Assembly (NCBI RefSeq): GCF_014201355.1
Contig: NZ_JACHEG010000001.1
Coordinates: 682,001 to 746,000, forward strand
From: Aliirhizobium wenxiniae
Lineage (GTDB): Bacteria > Pseudomonadota > Alphaproteobacteria > Rhizobiales > Rhizobiaceae
Direction: 5' to 3'
DNA: 64,000 nt
The notes under the pieces are model-generated. The model searched no databases and was not told the DNA's origin. It was given only the letters and a program-made list of their open reading frames with translations. This document shows, in pieces, positions 45,584 to 55,764 of the stretch (positions are counted from its first letter, which is position 1; the number at the start of each line of letters is the position of its first letter). The translations under genes and the position numbers were made by a program.

Positions 45584-46933
45584 ATGTCTTCGATTACTTC
45601 ACCGGCTCCTTCAAGAGCCGCACCGCGCCGTCTTACCTCTCAGGATTTCAAAACCCTCGGCCTCGCTGCCCTAGGCGGCGCCCTGGAATTCTATGACTTC
45701 ATCATCTTCGTCTTTTTCGCGACGGTGATCGGCAAACTGTTCTTTCCTCCGGACATGCCGGAATGGCTGGTGCTGATCCAGACCTTCGGTATCTTCGCAG
45801 CCGGTTATCTCATTCGCCCGCTCGGCGGCATCGTGCTTGCCCATTTCGGCGACATGTTCGGACGCAAGAAGGTCTTTGCCTTCTCGATTCTTTTGATGGC
45901 GCTGTCGACGCTTGGCATGGCCGTCATGCCAACCTATGCCACGATCGGCGTGTTGGCCCCCATCCTTCTCGTTCTGATGCGCATCCTGCAGGGTGCAGCC
46001 ATCGGCGGCGAGGTTCCCGGCGCATGGACATTCGTGGCTGAACATGTGCCCTTCCGCCGTGTCGGCTTTGCCTGCGGCTTCCTGACATCAGGTCTGTCAT
46101 TCGGCATTCTGCTCGGCTCGTCCATCGCAACCGTAATCAACACGGTCTTCACGCCGGAAGCGATCGCCGATGGCGCATGGCGCATTCCGTTCTTCATCGG
46201 AGGCATCTTCGGCCTCCTTTCAGTCTGGATGCGTCGCTGGCTGCAGGAAACGCCGATCTTCGCCGAAATGAAGGCCAGCCGTACACTTGCCCCGGAACTG
46301 CCTTTGAAGACGGTTCTGCGCGATCATCTGCGTGGCGTGATCATCTCCATGCTGCTCACCTGGATCCTTTCTGCCGCAATTGTCGTCACCACTTTGATGA
46401 CCGCGACCCTGCTGCAAAAGATCTATGGCTACACGGCGCAGCAATCGCTTGCCGCCACCAGCTTCGGCACGCTGTTCCTGATATTCGCCACCTCGGCTGC
46501 AGGCAGCATTGTCGACCGGGTCGGATCAGGCCGCTTCTTCACCGTTGCCGGTGTCGTCTTCGGTATCGCCACCTGGGCCTTCTACAGCTTCGCGGCAAGC
46601 TCGATCACACTCATGTTCGTCCTCTACGCGATCATGGGCCTGGCCGTAGGCCTCGTCGGTGCGATCCCTTATGTGATGGTCCGCGCCTTCCCGGCCCGCG
46701 TCCGCTTCACCGGCCTGTCCTTCTCCTACAATGTCGCTTACGCCATTTTCGGAGGACTGACCCCGATCGGCGTAACCACCGCGCTTGCCATCAACCCTAT
46801 GGCCCATGCCTGGTATCTGCTGTTCATCGCGGCATTGACGGTCGGCATCGGCATCTACCTGATGCTGCATGGCGACAAGGTCGAGTCTGAAGCCGGCATC
46901 GAGGAACTGACTGCGCGGCTGGCCAAAGCATAA
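45584..46933 (+). CDS. MFS transporter, metabolite:H+ symporter (MHS) family
   Basis: Twelve membrane segments, with the cytoplasmic motif FGDMFGRKKVF after helix 2 and ALEFYDFIIFVFFA in helix 1, both typical of ProP/KgtP-like MHS symporters of organic acids or betaines. The ATG at 45584 (MSSITSPAPSRAAPR) fits; the longer frame gives an unrelated leader. About 449 residues. It is 170 nt after the ABC ATPase gene and could be an independent unit. A good terminator follows. Confidence 0.9.
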   Translation: MSSITSPAPSRAAPRRLTSQDFKTLGLAALGGALEFYDFIIFVFFATVIGKLFFPPDMPEWLVLIQTFGIFAAGYLIRPLGGIVLAHFGDMFGRKKVFAFSILLMALSTLGMAVMPTYATIGVLAPILLVLMRILQGAAIGGEVPGAWTFVAEHVPFRRVGFACGFLTSGLSFGILLGSSIATVINTVFTPEAIADGAWRIPFFIGGIFGLLSVWMRRWLQETPIFAEMKASRTLAPELPLKTVLRDHLRGVIISMLLTWILSAAIVVTTLMTATLLQKIYGYTAQQSLAATSFGTLFLIFATSAAGSIVDRVGSGRFFTVAGVVFGIATWAFYSFAASSITLMFVLYAIMGLAVGLVGAIPYVMVRAFPARVRFTGLSFSYNVAYAIFGGLTPIGVTTALAINPMAHAWYLLFIAALTVGIGIYLMLHGDKVESEAGIEELTARLAKA

Positions 46934-47285
46934 TCGCCGAGCTGAATGCGACATGAAAAGGAAAAGCCGGAAGGTCTCACTTTCCGGCTTTTTTGTTCGA
47001 TTATCGCGAAACAATGACCTGGCAGAAAAGAACGATGCCCCCGCCGGCCTCCAGAGACGCCGCGACTGAAATATCACGGACCAAGATAACCCGATGGGGC
47101 GGTATACGACGATCTGGACGATATCGCATCACCGATAATCGTCGTCCTCAGCGCTCCTGGCTCCCGTCATAATCGCTATCTGATCACGATCAGGATAGAA
47201 CTGACCGTCATGGCCGCACTGAGCCGACGTTACATGTGGGAAGGCTCATCGAGCCCTCCCAACAAATCGTTTTTATGTTCAACAG
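46934..47285. other. Intergenic region between convergent MFS and metH genes
   Basis: About 350 bases with no credible gene. It contains the terminator at 46962-46994 and a second imperfect hairpin (GGGAAGGCTC with GAGCCCTCCC) at 47228-47250 that may end the metH transcript on the minus strand. The rest is featureless. Confidence 0.5.
46962..46994 (+). terminator. Rho-independent terminator after the MFS gene
   Basis: AAAAGCCGGAA and TTCCGGCTTTT around a 9-nt loop, followed by TT; 28 nt after the stop. Confidence 0.85.
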
Positions 47286-50200
47286 TTACGCGGCGTCCTC
47301 GACAGCCTGCTCCGCCGCCCCACCCGGCACGTAGTTCAAGACTGGTCCCAGCCAGCGCTCGACCTCCTCAATCGTCATGCCCTTGCGCGATGCATAATCC
47401 TCGACCTGATCACGCTCGACCTTTGCTACGCCAAAATAGTAGCTGGAAGGATGGCCGATATAGATGCCCGAGACCGACGAACCCGGCCACATGGCATAGC
47501 TTTCAGTGAGCTCGACACCAGTCGCATTTGTCGCATCAAGCAACGAGAACAAGGTTGCCTTTTCCGTGTGATCCGGCTGGGCCGGATAACCGGGTGCGGG
47601 ACGAATGCCCGCATACTCCTCGTGAATCAGCTCATCGTTACTGAATGCCTCATCTGAGGCATAACCCCAGAATTCCTTGCGGACGCGTTGGTGCATGCGT
47701 TCGGCAAACGCTTCCGCGAAACGGTCTGCCAGCGCCTTGACCAGGATCGAGGAATAATCGTCATTTGCACGCTCAAACCGCTCGGCGATCGCCACTTCCT
47801 CTATACCCGCCGTGACGACAAACCCTCCGACATAATCGGCTTTTCCGCTATCGACCGGCGCCACGAAATCCGACAACGCCACATTCGGCCGCCCGTCGCG
47901 CTTCGAAAGCTGCTGGCGCAGGGTGTAGAAAGTGGCAAGATCTTCGGAACGTTTCTCGTCGGTAAACAGACGAATGTCATCGCCGATCGAATTTGCCGGC
48001 CAGAAGCCGATAACAGCCCGCGGACGGAACCACTTCTCCTCGATGATCTTCTTCAGCATCGCCTGGGCGTCGCTCCACAGCTGGCGTGCTGCTTCACCCT
48101 GTTTTTCGTCTTCGAGGATTGCCGGATACCGTCCCTTCAATTCCCATGTCTGGAAGAATGGCGTCCAGTCGATATACTGCGCAAGCTCTTCGAGATCATA
48201 GGTCTCGAACACCTTGGTGCCGGTAAACTGGGGCTTTACGGGTTCGTAGGCAGTCCAATCCACCTTCTCCGCATTGGCACGGGCACGAGCGATCGGCAGG
48301 CGCAATTTCTCGCGTTCATTACGGGCATGCGCCTCGGCAACTTTTGCATATTCGCCACGGATGCCCTCGACATAGGCCGGCTTCTGCTCTTCCGACAGCA
48401 ATGCCGATACAACACCCACAGCACGGCTGGCATCGGTCACATAGATCGCCTGCCCTTTTTCGTAACGCGGATGGATCTTCACCGCTGTGTGGACGCGGCT
48501 GGTCGTCGCTCCGCCGATAAGAAGCGGAACATCAAATCCCTGACGTTCCATTTCGGCCGCAACATGCACCATCTCGTCGAGCGACGGTGTGATCAGGCCC
48601 GAAAGCCCGATGATGTCGACCTTCTCGGCCACGGCCGTCTCAAGGATCTTTGTCGCCGGAACCATCACACCGAGATCGATGATCTCGTAATTGTTGCAGG
48701 CGAGCACGACGCCGACGATGTTCTTGCCGATATCGTGCACGTCGCCCTTGACGGTCGCCATCAGCACCTTGCCGGCCGACTTGCGCTGGTCGCCGCCGTT
48801 CAGGCGCTTCTCTTCTTCCATGTAAGGTAGAAGCACGGCCACGGCCTGCTTCATGACACGGGCAGACTTCACCACCTGCGGCAGAAACATTTTTCCGGAG
48901 CCGAACAGGTCGCCGACCACGTTCATGCCGGCCATCAACGGGCCTTCGATGACATGCAGAGGACGCTCGGCCTTTTGCCGCGCTTCTTCCGTATCGGCCT
49001 CGATATATTCGGTAATGCCGTTCACGAGAGCATGCGACAGACGTTCCTCGACCGGCCTTTCGCGCCAGGCGAGGTCCTGAACCTTGGCTTCCTTGCCCGG
49101 TCCGCCGCGGAACCGCTCAGCCACCTCAAGCAGCCTTTCGGTACCGTCGGCGCGACGGTTCAGCACAACGTCCTCGCAGGCCTCGCGCAGTTCGGGATCG
49201 ATATTCTCGTAGATCGCCAGCTGGCCGGCGTTGACGATACCCATGTCCATGCCCGCCTGAATGGCGTGGTAGAGGAACACGGCATGCATCGCCTCGCGCA
49301 CCGGTTCGTTGCCGCGGAACGAGAAGGAAAGGTTGGAGACCCCGCCGGAAATATGCACGAGCGGCATAGTCTTGCGGATAGTCCTTGTCGCCTCGATGAA
49401 ATCGACGCCGTAATTGTTATGCTCCTCGATACCGGTCGCGACAGCAAACACGTTCGGGTCGAAGATGATGTCTTCCGGCGGGAAACCGGCCTGTTCGGTC
49501 AGGATCTTGTAGGCACGGGTGCAGATCTCGACCTTGCGCTCATAGCTATCGGCCTGCCCCGTTTCATCGAAAGCCATGACGACGACGGCAGCGCCGTAGT
49601 GGCGCACCAGCTTCGCATGCGCCAGAAACTTCTCCTCGCCTTCCTTCAGCGAGATCGAGTTGACGATCGCCTTGCCCTGCACGCATTTCAGGCCCGCCTC
49701 GATGATCTCGAACTTGGAACTATCGATCATCACCGGCACGCGGGCGATATCCGGCTCTGCGGCAATCAGGTTCAGGAACTCGACCATCGCCTTTTCTGAA
49801 TCGATCAGGCCTTCATCCATATTGATGTCGATGACCTGCGCGCCGTTTTCTACCTGGTCGCGGGCGACGGCCAGAGCTGCCGAATAATCGGCATTGGTAA
49901 TCAGCTTGCGGAATTTCGCCGAGCCGGTGACGTTCGTCCGTTCACCCACGTTGACGAAGGGAATGTCCTTGGTCAGCACGAAAGGCTCGAGACCGGACAG
50001 GGACATGAACGGCACATGTTCAGGAAGCGCCCGCGGCGGGTATTTGGACACGGCCTCTGCGATTGCGCGAATATGGTCAGGTGTCGAGCCGCAGCAGCCG
50101 CCGACCACATTGACGAGGCCTTCGCGGGCAAACCCCTCCACCTGACGCGCCATCATTTCCGGCGTTTCGTCATACTGGCCGAACTCGTTCGGCAGGCCGG

Positions 50201-51071
50201 CATTCGGATAGGCGCAGATGAATGTGTCGGACACGGCCGACAGTTCCTGCAGATGCGGACGCATCGCATCGGCACCGAGCGCGCAGTTCAAACCGATGGT
50301 GAACGGCTGAGCATGGTTGACCGAGTTCCAGAATGCCGACGGCGTCTGACCCGACAGCGTACGGCCGGAAAGGTCCGTGATCGTGCCGGAGATCATCACC
50401 GGCAGATGCACGCCCTTCGCCTCGAAACGTTCCTCGCAGGCGAAGATCGCGGCCTTGGCATTCAGCGTATCGAAGATCGTCTCGATCAGGATGATGTCGG
50501 CACCGCCATCGATCAACCCATCGATCTGCTCGCCATAGGCGATCCTGAGGTCGTCGAAAGAAACGGCACGATAGCCGGGATTGTTGACGTCGGGAGAAAT
50601 CGAAGCCGTGCGGTTAGTCGGGCCGATCGCGCCGGCGACGAAACGGCGACGACCGTCTTCCTTCTCGGCGCGGATCGCGGCACGGCGGGCGAGTCGAGCA
50701 CCGTCGCGGTTCATGTCATAAACCGCGCCTTGCATCTCGTAATCCGCCTGCGCGATGCGCGTGGAGGAAAACGTGTTGGTTTCGAGAATATCGGCACCAG
50801 CCATCGCATAACGATAATGGATGTCCTCGATCGCCTGCGGTTGCGTCAGGATCAGGAGGTCGTTATTGCCCTGCTGATGACAGGCGCAGCCGATAAAGCG
50901 CTCACCACGAAAATGGTCTTCGTTGTAACCCAATCCCTGGATCTGCGTACCCATCGCGCCATCGATGACGAGAATGCGCTCACTGGCGGCTTTTTTGAGA
51001 GCTTCCAGAATTTCCGCGCCATCGCGGCGAGCACCTTCGGGACCGAACAGTTCATCGAACAAGGCAGACAC
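47286..51071 (-). CDS. metH: Cobalamin-dependent methionine synthase MetH
   Basis: Transfers a methyl group from 5-methyl-THF to homocysteine through cobalamin. All modules are present in 1261 residues: homocysteine domain with the zinc cysteines (GGCCGS about residue 327), pterin domain, cap helices, B12 domain with [11 protein letters not shown] carrying the lower-ligand His, and the C-terminal SAM reactivation domain ([10 protein letters not shown]). The first codon is GTG at 51071 directly after AGGA; TTG at 51062 has the AGGAG at better spacing (8 nt), so the start may be three codons later. Upstream lies the palindrome shared with the metF operon. Its methyl donor is made by metF at 25953. 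Confidence 0.96.
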   Translation of the reverse strand: MSALFDELFGPEGARRDGAEILEALKKAASERILVIDGAMGTQIQGLGYNEDHFRGERFIGCACHQQGNNDLLILTQPQAIEDIHYRYAMAGADILETNTFSSTRIAQADYEMQGAVYDMNRDGARLARRAAIRAEKEDGRRRFVAGAIGPTNRTASISPDVNNPGYRAVSFDDLRIAYGEQIDGLIDGGADIILIETIFDTLNAKAAIFACEERFEAKGVHLPVMISGTITDLSGRTLSGQTPSAFWNSVNHAQPFTIGLNCALGADAMRPHLQELSAVSDTFICAYPNAGLPNEFGQYDETPEMMARQVEGFAREGLVNVVGGCCGSTPDHIRAIAEAVSKYPPRALPEHVPFMSLSGLEPFVLTKDIPFVNVGERTNVTGSAKFRKLITNADYSAALAVARDQVENGAQVIDINMDEGLIDSEKAMVEFLNLIAAEPDIARVPVMIDSSKFEIIEAGLKCVQGKAIVNSISLKEGEEKFLAHAKLVRHYGAAVVVMAFDETGQADSYERKVEICTRAYKILTEQAGFPPEDIIFDPNVFAVATGIEEHNNYGVDFIEATRTIRKTMPLVHISGGVSNLSFSFRGNEPVREAMHAVFLYHAIQAGMDMGIVNAGQLAIYENIDPELREACEDVVLNRRADGTERLLEVAERFRGGPGKEAKVQDLAWRERPVEERLSHALVNGITEYIEADTEEARQKAERPLHVIEGPLMAGMNVVGDLFGSGKMFLPQVVKSARVMKQAVAVLLPYMEEEKRLNGGDQRKSAGKVLMATVKGDVHDIGKNIVGVVLACNNYEIIDLGVMVPATKILETAVAEKVDIIGLSGLITPSLDEMVHVAAEMERQGFDVPLLIGGATTSRVHTAVKIHPRYEKGQAIYVTDASRAVGVVSALLSEEQKPAYVEGIRGEYAKVAEAHARNEREKLRLPIARARANAEKVDWTAYEPVKPQFTGTKVFETYDLEELAQYIDWTPFFQTWELKGRYPAILEDEKQGEAARQLWSDAQAMLKKIIEEKWFRPRAVIGFWPANSIGDDIRLFTDEKRSEDLATFYTLRQQLSKRDGRPNVALSDFVAPVDSGKADYVGGFVVTAGIEEVAIAERFERANDDYSSILVKALADRFAEAFAERMHQRVRKEFWGYASDEAFSNDELIHEEYAGIRPAPGYPAQPDHTEKATLFSLLDATNATGVELTESYAMWPGSSVSGIYIGHPSSYYFGVAKVERDQVEDYASRKGMTIEEVERWLGPVLNYVPGGAAEQAVEDAA

Positions 51072-51102
51072 TCCTGATAGAGATCAAGGCAATATTCATA
51101 AT

Positions 51103-51124
51103 CATATAAAGATGCCTTTATGTG
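51103..51124. promoter_or_regulatory. Probable operator of metH, shared with the metF operon
   Basis: Imperfect palindrome CATATAAAGAT followed by GCCTTTATGTG, 31 bp before the metH start. It matches the perfect 22-bp palindrome at 27867-27888 at 17 of 22 positions, with the core ATATAAAGAT and CTTTAT kept. Binding by the ArsR-methyltransferase protein is inferred. Confidence 0.75.
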
Positions 51125-51266
51125 AAGTCCAGCACATACGTCGCAATCGCTGTCGGATTTGTCGCAACGGCCAACGGTCCGATTTATGCCAGATTCGCCG
51201 ATGACAGCTATGGTCACAATGACTATAGCCTTTAAGTAACGTGTTGAGGCACAAGGGAGAAGAAGC

Positions 51267-52529
51267 ATGAGCGATGCAGGTCAGACGTCAAAATTCTGGA
51301 GCGATCTAACCTATCATCGCCGCTGGCTGCTCGATCAGGCAGAGGGCCTGATGGACTTCTTCCAGTATCGTGCCATCAACCCCAAGGGCGGCTTCTACGA
51401 TCTGGACGACGAAGGCCGCCCGCTTCCAAACGCCAATGCAGTCCGCGGCATCCACGCGTCGGCGCGCATGGTCCACTGCTACTCGATCGCCTACATGCTC
51501 GGACGTCCGGGTGCCGGTGACCTGATCGACCACGGCATGAATTTTCTCTGGAACGGCCATCGGGACCAGAAGAACGGCGGTTACGTCTGGTCGATGAACG
51601 ATGACGGTCCGGCAGATACCAACAAGCAGGGTTACGGCCATGCATTCGTTCTGCTCGCCGCCTCTTCCGCCAAGCTCGTCGGCCATCCGCTTGCCGACAA
51701 GATGCTGGCCGATATTACCGAAGTGCTGGAAACCCGCTTCTGGGAAAAGCAGCACGGCGCCATCGCCGAGGAATTCACCGCAGACTGGGGACCGATCGAC
51801 GACGGCACCTATCGCGGTCAGAACTCCAACATGCACCTGACCGAAGCACTGATGGCCGCCTTCGAAGCGACCGGCGAACAGCATTATCTCGACAAGGCAG
51901 AGAGTATCGCCGACCTCATCATCCGCCGCCTTGCAGGTGCGACCGGCTTCCGTGTCGGCGAACATTTCGACACGAACTGGACGCTCAACAAGGATTATTA
52001 CCACCCGGACGAAATGTTCCGCCCGGCAGGCACCACCCCCGGCCACGCGCTGGAGTGGGCACGACTGACTCTTCAACTCTGGGTGCTCGGAGACAAGAAA
52101 CACGCCTGGATGCCGGATGCAGCCAAGAACCTTTTCATTCAGGCCATGTCACTGGGATGGGACAAGCAGAAGGGCGGCTTCTTCTACACACTCGACTGGG
52201 ATAACAAGCCGGCCAAGACCAACAAGCTCTGGTGGCCGATGTGCGAGGCTGCAGGTGCCGCTCACTTCATCAACCAGCACCTGCCGCACGATCCCTTCTT
52301 CGAGGACAGCTATCGCCTGATCTGGAGCACCATTGCAAACCGCTTCATCGACCACAGAAACGGCGGCTGGCACGAGGAGCTGACGGAAGATCTCGTTCCG
52401 GCTCACACCCTCTTCCCAGGCAAGGGCGATATCTACCACGCCTTCCAGGCCTGCCTCATTCCGCTTTACGCGGCAGACGGCAGCCTGACGAAGATGATCG
52501 GCGAGACCAACGGCGGCATTTCTGCTTGA
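51267..52529 (+). CDS. AGE-family N-acylglucosamine 2-epimerase / mannose isomerase-like protein
   Basis: An (alpha/alpha)6-barrel epimerase of about 420 residues. Conserved features include RMVHCYSIAYMLG, QGYGHAFVLLA, RGQNSNMHLTEAL, PGHALEWARL and GKGDIYHAFQACLIPL with the two histidines that act in proton transfer. Members interconvert sugars such as GlcNAc/ManNAc or mannose/fructose; absence of an ATP-binding feature and of amino-sugar genes beside it favours a free-sugar isomerase. It is divergent from metH. Confidence 0.9.
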   Translation: MSDAGQTSKFWSDLTYHRRWLLDQAEGLMDFFQYRAINPKGGFYDLDDEGRPLPNANAVRGIHASARMVHCYSIAYMLGRPGAGDLIDHGMNFLWNGHRDQKNGGYVWSMNDDGPADTNKQGYGHAFVLLAASSAKLVGHPLADKMLADITEVLETRFWEKQHGAIAEEFTADWGPIDDGTYRGQNSNMHLTEALMAAFEATGEQHYLDKAESIADLIIRRLAGATGFRVGEHFDTNWTLNKDYYHPDEMFRPAGTTPGHALEWARLTLQLWVLGDKKHAWMPDAAKNLFIQAMSLGWDKQKGGFFYTLDWDNKPAKTNKLWWPMCEAAGAAHFINQHLPHDPFFEDSYRLIWSTIANRFIDHRNGGWHEELTEDLVPAHTLFPGKGDIYHAFQACLIPLYAADGSLTKMIGETNGGISA

Positions 52530-52550
52530 GCGGTTTCTGTCGGCACACAC

Positions 52551-53279
52551 TCAGAGTGCCGACAGCGCCTCACGCATCTCTGCTACCACGACTGAGCTGG
52601 TCCGGTATTGCTGCCGGGCCGCAAAGCCAAAGCCGACAAGCGCCTCGTCGACAAAAGTCACCGGCAGGCGACATGAGGCATGAATTTCCGCGACACCGGT
52701 TCCAGCGATGATATGTGCCGCATTGGCGGGCGTAATCCCGCTCCCGGCCATGATCGCAATTCGCCCGGCCGAGCGATCGGCGAGATGGCGAAGTAAAGCC
52801 ATGCCGTCCGGCGCCCTGACCGCCAGCCCTGAGGTGAGAATACGTTCAAAGCCCAGACTGATTGCCTGTTCCAGCGCCTCATCCGCATCCGGCACAAGAT
52901 CGAAAGCGCGATGCAGCGTCCGGCCCATACCGCGCGACTGCTTCACAAGCAATGCCAGCAGATCCACATCCAGCCGACCATCGCCGAGGCTTGCGCCAAG
53001 CACGACGCCCGCCAGTCCGCTTTCCCGCGCCGCATCAATATCCGCCAGCATCACATCCCGCGAGGCGGCATCGAAGATGAAATCCCCTGCCCTTGGCCGG
53101 ATCATCACATAGACCGGCACCGGCATTTTCGCAGCCAGCGCCATCAATCCTTTCGACGGCGTAAGTCCGCCGACATCGAGCGCTGAACACAGTTCGATCC
53201 GCTGCGCTCCACCCGCAACGGCGGCCTCCAGCCCTTCCGCACTGTCGACACAGACTTCAAGCCGCACGGGCATCGGCAA
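52551..53279 (-). CDS. cutC: CutC-family protein
   Basis: TIM-barrel protein of 242 residues (VRLEVCVDSAEGLEAAVAGG at the N-terminus, VYVMIRPRAGDF, and TLHRAFDLVPD). The family was once linked to copper homeostasis in E. coli, but that role is disputed. The start overlaps the end of the ROK gene by 23 nt, so the two are coupled. Association with a sugar kinase hints at carbohydrate metabolism. Confidence 0.93.
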   Translation of the reverse strand: MPMPVRLEVCVDSAEGLEAAVAGGAQRIELCSALDVGGLTPSKGLMALAAKMPVPVYVMIRPRAGDFIFDAASRDVMLADIDAARESGLAGVVLGASLGDGRLDVDLLALLVKQSRGMGRTLHRAFDLVPDADEALEQAISLGFERILTSGLAVRAPDGMALLRHLADRSAGRIAIMAGSGITPANAAHIIAGTGVAEIHASCRLPVTFVDEALVGFGFAARQQYRTSSVVVAEMREALSAL

Positions 53280-54204
53280 CTCCCTGGCGCGCCAGCACGG
53301 CCGCGCCCATCAGTCCACCATCCTCGCGGCGGATCGCCGGCACCAGCAGCGGCCGATCCAACCGGTTCAGGATGCGTGCCCGAACAGCCTCATCCAGCGC
53401 CGCAATCAATGCCGCCGCCGAGGCAAGCCCGCCGCCAACCGGTACGATCGACGGGCCGACCGTGTTGATCGCGACGGCAAGCGGATCGGCAACAAGCTGC
53501 AGATAGGCCTCGATCGTCTCTCTGGCCTCGGCATCCTTCGCCTGCCAGTCCTCGATGATCCGATGGCTGCTGCGCTCTTCGCCATGAAACAGCTCGTGCA
53601 GTTTCTCTATCCCCCGCGCCCCGCCGATCGTATCGACGCAACCGGATTGTCCGCAGCCGCAGGAAAACCGTGGCACATGAATCTGTCGACCGCCGATCTC
53701 GACGCTCGTATTCAGTGCCGGGCCGTGCCCCCATTCGCCGGTCACGCCGCCGGCACCGCGCAATATGCGGCCATCGACGGCAATCCCGCCACCGATCCCC
53801 GTGCCGATGATGATGCAGAATACCACCGAATGACCGCGCCCGACGCCATCATTCGCCTCAGCCAGCGTCAGGCAATCGGCATCATTCGCGGCAAACACCG
53901 AACGCCCCGTTGCTTGAGAAAACGCCTCGGCAATCGGCAGACCCGTCAGGCAAGGGATATTCGCCGAAAGCCCCTTGCCCGTCACCGGATCGACCAGCCC
54001 TGCCGTTGACAGGCCGATCGGTAAGATGCCGCTTGCATCTGCATCATCCGCAAGGTTGCGAAGCGCCTCCGCAAGCTCACGCGAATCCGATTTCGGCACC
54101 GGCACGCGCGCAAGTTCCTCCACCTGCCCCGACTTGCGAGAGATGCCGAACTTGATGAACGACCCGCCGATATCGGCACAGAGCACTGCTGCGCTCTGCA
54201 TCAC
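53257..54204 (-). CDS. ROK-family sugar kinase
   Basis: 315 residues; ATP/sugar signature CADIGGSFIKFGI (residues 9-21), IGTGIGGGIAVDG, EWGHGPAL and the zinc-binding CGCGQSGCVDTIGGARG. The metal motif and lack of a DNA-binding domain point to a kinase (glucose, GlcNAc or ManNAc type) rather than a repressor. It overlaps the next gene's end by 4 nt upstream and cutC downstream, so it is part of a four-gene minus-strand run. Confidence 0.9.
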   Translation of the reverse strand: MMQSAAVLCADIGGSFIKFGISRKSGQVEELARVPVPKSDSRELAEALRNLADDADASGILPIGLSTAGLVDPVTGKGLSANIPCLTGLPIAEAFSQATGRSVFAANDADCLTLAEANDGVGRGHSVVFCIIIGTGIGGGIAVDGRILRGAGGVTGEWGHGPALNTSVEIGGRQIHVPRFSCGCGQSGCVDTIGGARGIEKLHELFHGEERSSHRIIEDWQAKDAEARETIEAYLQLVADPLAVAINTVGPSIVPVGGGLASAAALIAALDEAVRARILNRLDRPLLVPAIRREDGGLMGAAVLARQGVADARAA

Positions 54205-55757
54205 GCAACCCGCTCCTGCAGCCAGCCGCGCACGATCACCTCGTCTTCGCCCCCGAGCCCGTGATTGGCATCGAGCACTTTCGCCGTCAGTTGCGCCCCG
54301 CCAGCGTTCAGCCTGTCCTCCAATTCTCCCGCAAGCGGACCGTAAAAATCGTCGATGGCGCTGAGCGAGAGAACCTGCGTTCCGGACAGATCGACGACCG
54401 GCCGCTCCTCCAGCACATTCATCGAGCGTAGCAGTACTGCCTTGCGGATCGCATCTGGCCGAAGCTGCATCGTCGCCGCGAGCATGTTGCCGCCATTCGA
54501 ATAACCGAGGAAAGTCAGTCGTTCCGGATCGACGCCATAGGCAGGCCCGATATCCTCGATGAAGGCGACAAAAGCCTCAACCTCGGAGGCGATCTCCTTC
54601 TGGTCGAATGTCGTCTGGTCGAAACGGCGAAAAAAGCGTGGCGACCCTTCATCCGTCGACCGGCCCCGCAACCCAATCAGCATCGAATTCGGTGCAACCT
54701 TGCTCCCGAAAGGCAGCATGGCCGTCTCGTTAGTGCCGCTGCCATGCAAAAGAACCAGCGTCGAACCATCCCAGCTTTCCGGCATGTGGATGCGATGCAC
54801 GAAAGGCAGGTCGCGATAGATCACCCTCTCCTCGCCCGGCAGGCCGAATTGCGGCAGCATCACTTTCAACGCCTCGTGATCCGCCTTGTAGTGTTTGGGG
54901 ATGAAAAATCCCGTCCCGAGCGCCTCTACCGTCTCATCCGCAGTAAAGCCCGGATCGTCGGTCGCAACCTCGATCAACGTGCCGCCCGGCTCGCGCACAT
55001 AGAGCGAATAGAAATAATGCCGGTCATGCACATTGATGTCGCCCGCATCCTCGGCCTGAAGCGCCTTGTGCAGATCGTCGACGGCTTGCTGGCTTTTCGC
55101 CCTCACCGCCACATGGTCGATCGTTCCGGTTCCAGGTGCCGCCGTCCAGAACCCGCCGGCATTGCGTACATCGATGATCTGCCCGCCTTCGGATACCAGC
55201 CGCTGGATCGCTCCCTCCACCGCGCCGGGCACGAAGCCCGTATGCCGTTCAAGAAACGCAGCCGTTTCGTCCGCCTTTTCAGACAGTATTGTTGCCCCGC
55301 GAATGCCACGGATGGCATCCGCTTCGGCGATTCCTCCATCCTTCCACCAGACCCAGTCGCCATAGTCATCGACGCCGACAAGCTTGACGATGATCCCGTC
55401 CGGATCGGTCAGTCTCAGCACCGGTTCGCCGAACTCCTGTATCGGCCCGGTCATCTTCACATTGCATTGCAGTGCCCGCGTCAGCCAGAAACCGATCGCC
55501 TCGCGATCGATGGCGAAGCTGATCTCGCTTGGCGCTCCGTGCCCGACACGCCCGAGGGAACCGTCTTCCCAGGCCAGAAACGTGACCAGCGAACCCGGCG
55601 TCGCAGCACCGTCTCCATAAAAAAGGTGAAGCTGCTGCGCATCCTCGAAACCGGCTGTACGCTTGACGAGGCGCAGGCCCAGAAAACCGACATAGAAGTC
55701 GACATTCGCCTGGATCTTTCGCGTGATCGCCGTGAGGTGGTGAATACCGCTGGTCAT
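54201..55757 (-). CDS. Fusion of ring-cleaving dioxygenase-like (VOC) and esterase (alpha/beta hydrolase) domains, MhqO-MhqD type
   Basis: Residues about 1-310 are two vicinal-oxygen-chelate units (GIHHLTAITRK with metal-ligand His, DHVAVRAK with a second His, LIEVATDDPG with the Glu). Residues about 315-518 are an esterase: VLLHGSGTNETAM, FLGYSNGGNML with the nucleophile Ser, DDFYGPL and NHGLG. In Bacillus these activities are separate neighbours, mhqO and mhqD, induced by quinones; here they form one chain. The ATG at 55757 (MTSGIHHLTAI) starts 7 nt after the M20 peptidase stop; the TTG at 55778 would overlap it. The true substrate is unproven. Confidence 0.88.
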   Translation of the reverse strand: MTSGIHHLTAITRKIQANVDFYVGFLGLRLVKRTAGFEDAQQLHLFYGDGAATPGSLVTFLAWEDGSLGRVGHGAPSEISFAIDREAIGFWLTRALQCNVKMTGPIQEFGEPVLRLTDPDGIIVKLVGVDDYGDWVWWKDGGIAEADAIRGIRGATILSEKADETAAFLERHTGFVPGAVEGAIQRLVSEGGQIIDVRNAGGFWTAAPGTGTIDHVAVRAKSQQAVDDLHKALQAEDAGDINVHDRHYFYSLYVREPGGTLIEVATDDPGFTADETVEALGTGFFIPKHYKADHEALKVMLPQFGLPGEERVIYRDLPFVHRIHMPESWDGSTLVLLHGSGTNETAMLPFGSKVAPNSMLIGLRGRSTDEGSPRFFRRFDQTTFDQKEIASEVEAFVAFIEDIGPAYGVDPERLTFLGYSNGGNMLAATMQLRPDAIRKAVLLRSMNVLEERPVVDLSGTQVLSLSAIDDFYGPLAGELEDRLNAGGAQLTAKVLDANHGLGGEDEVIVRGWLQERVA

Positions 55758-55764
55758 GATCGTC

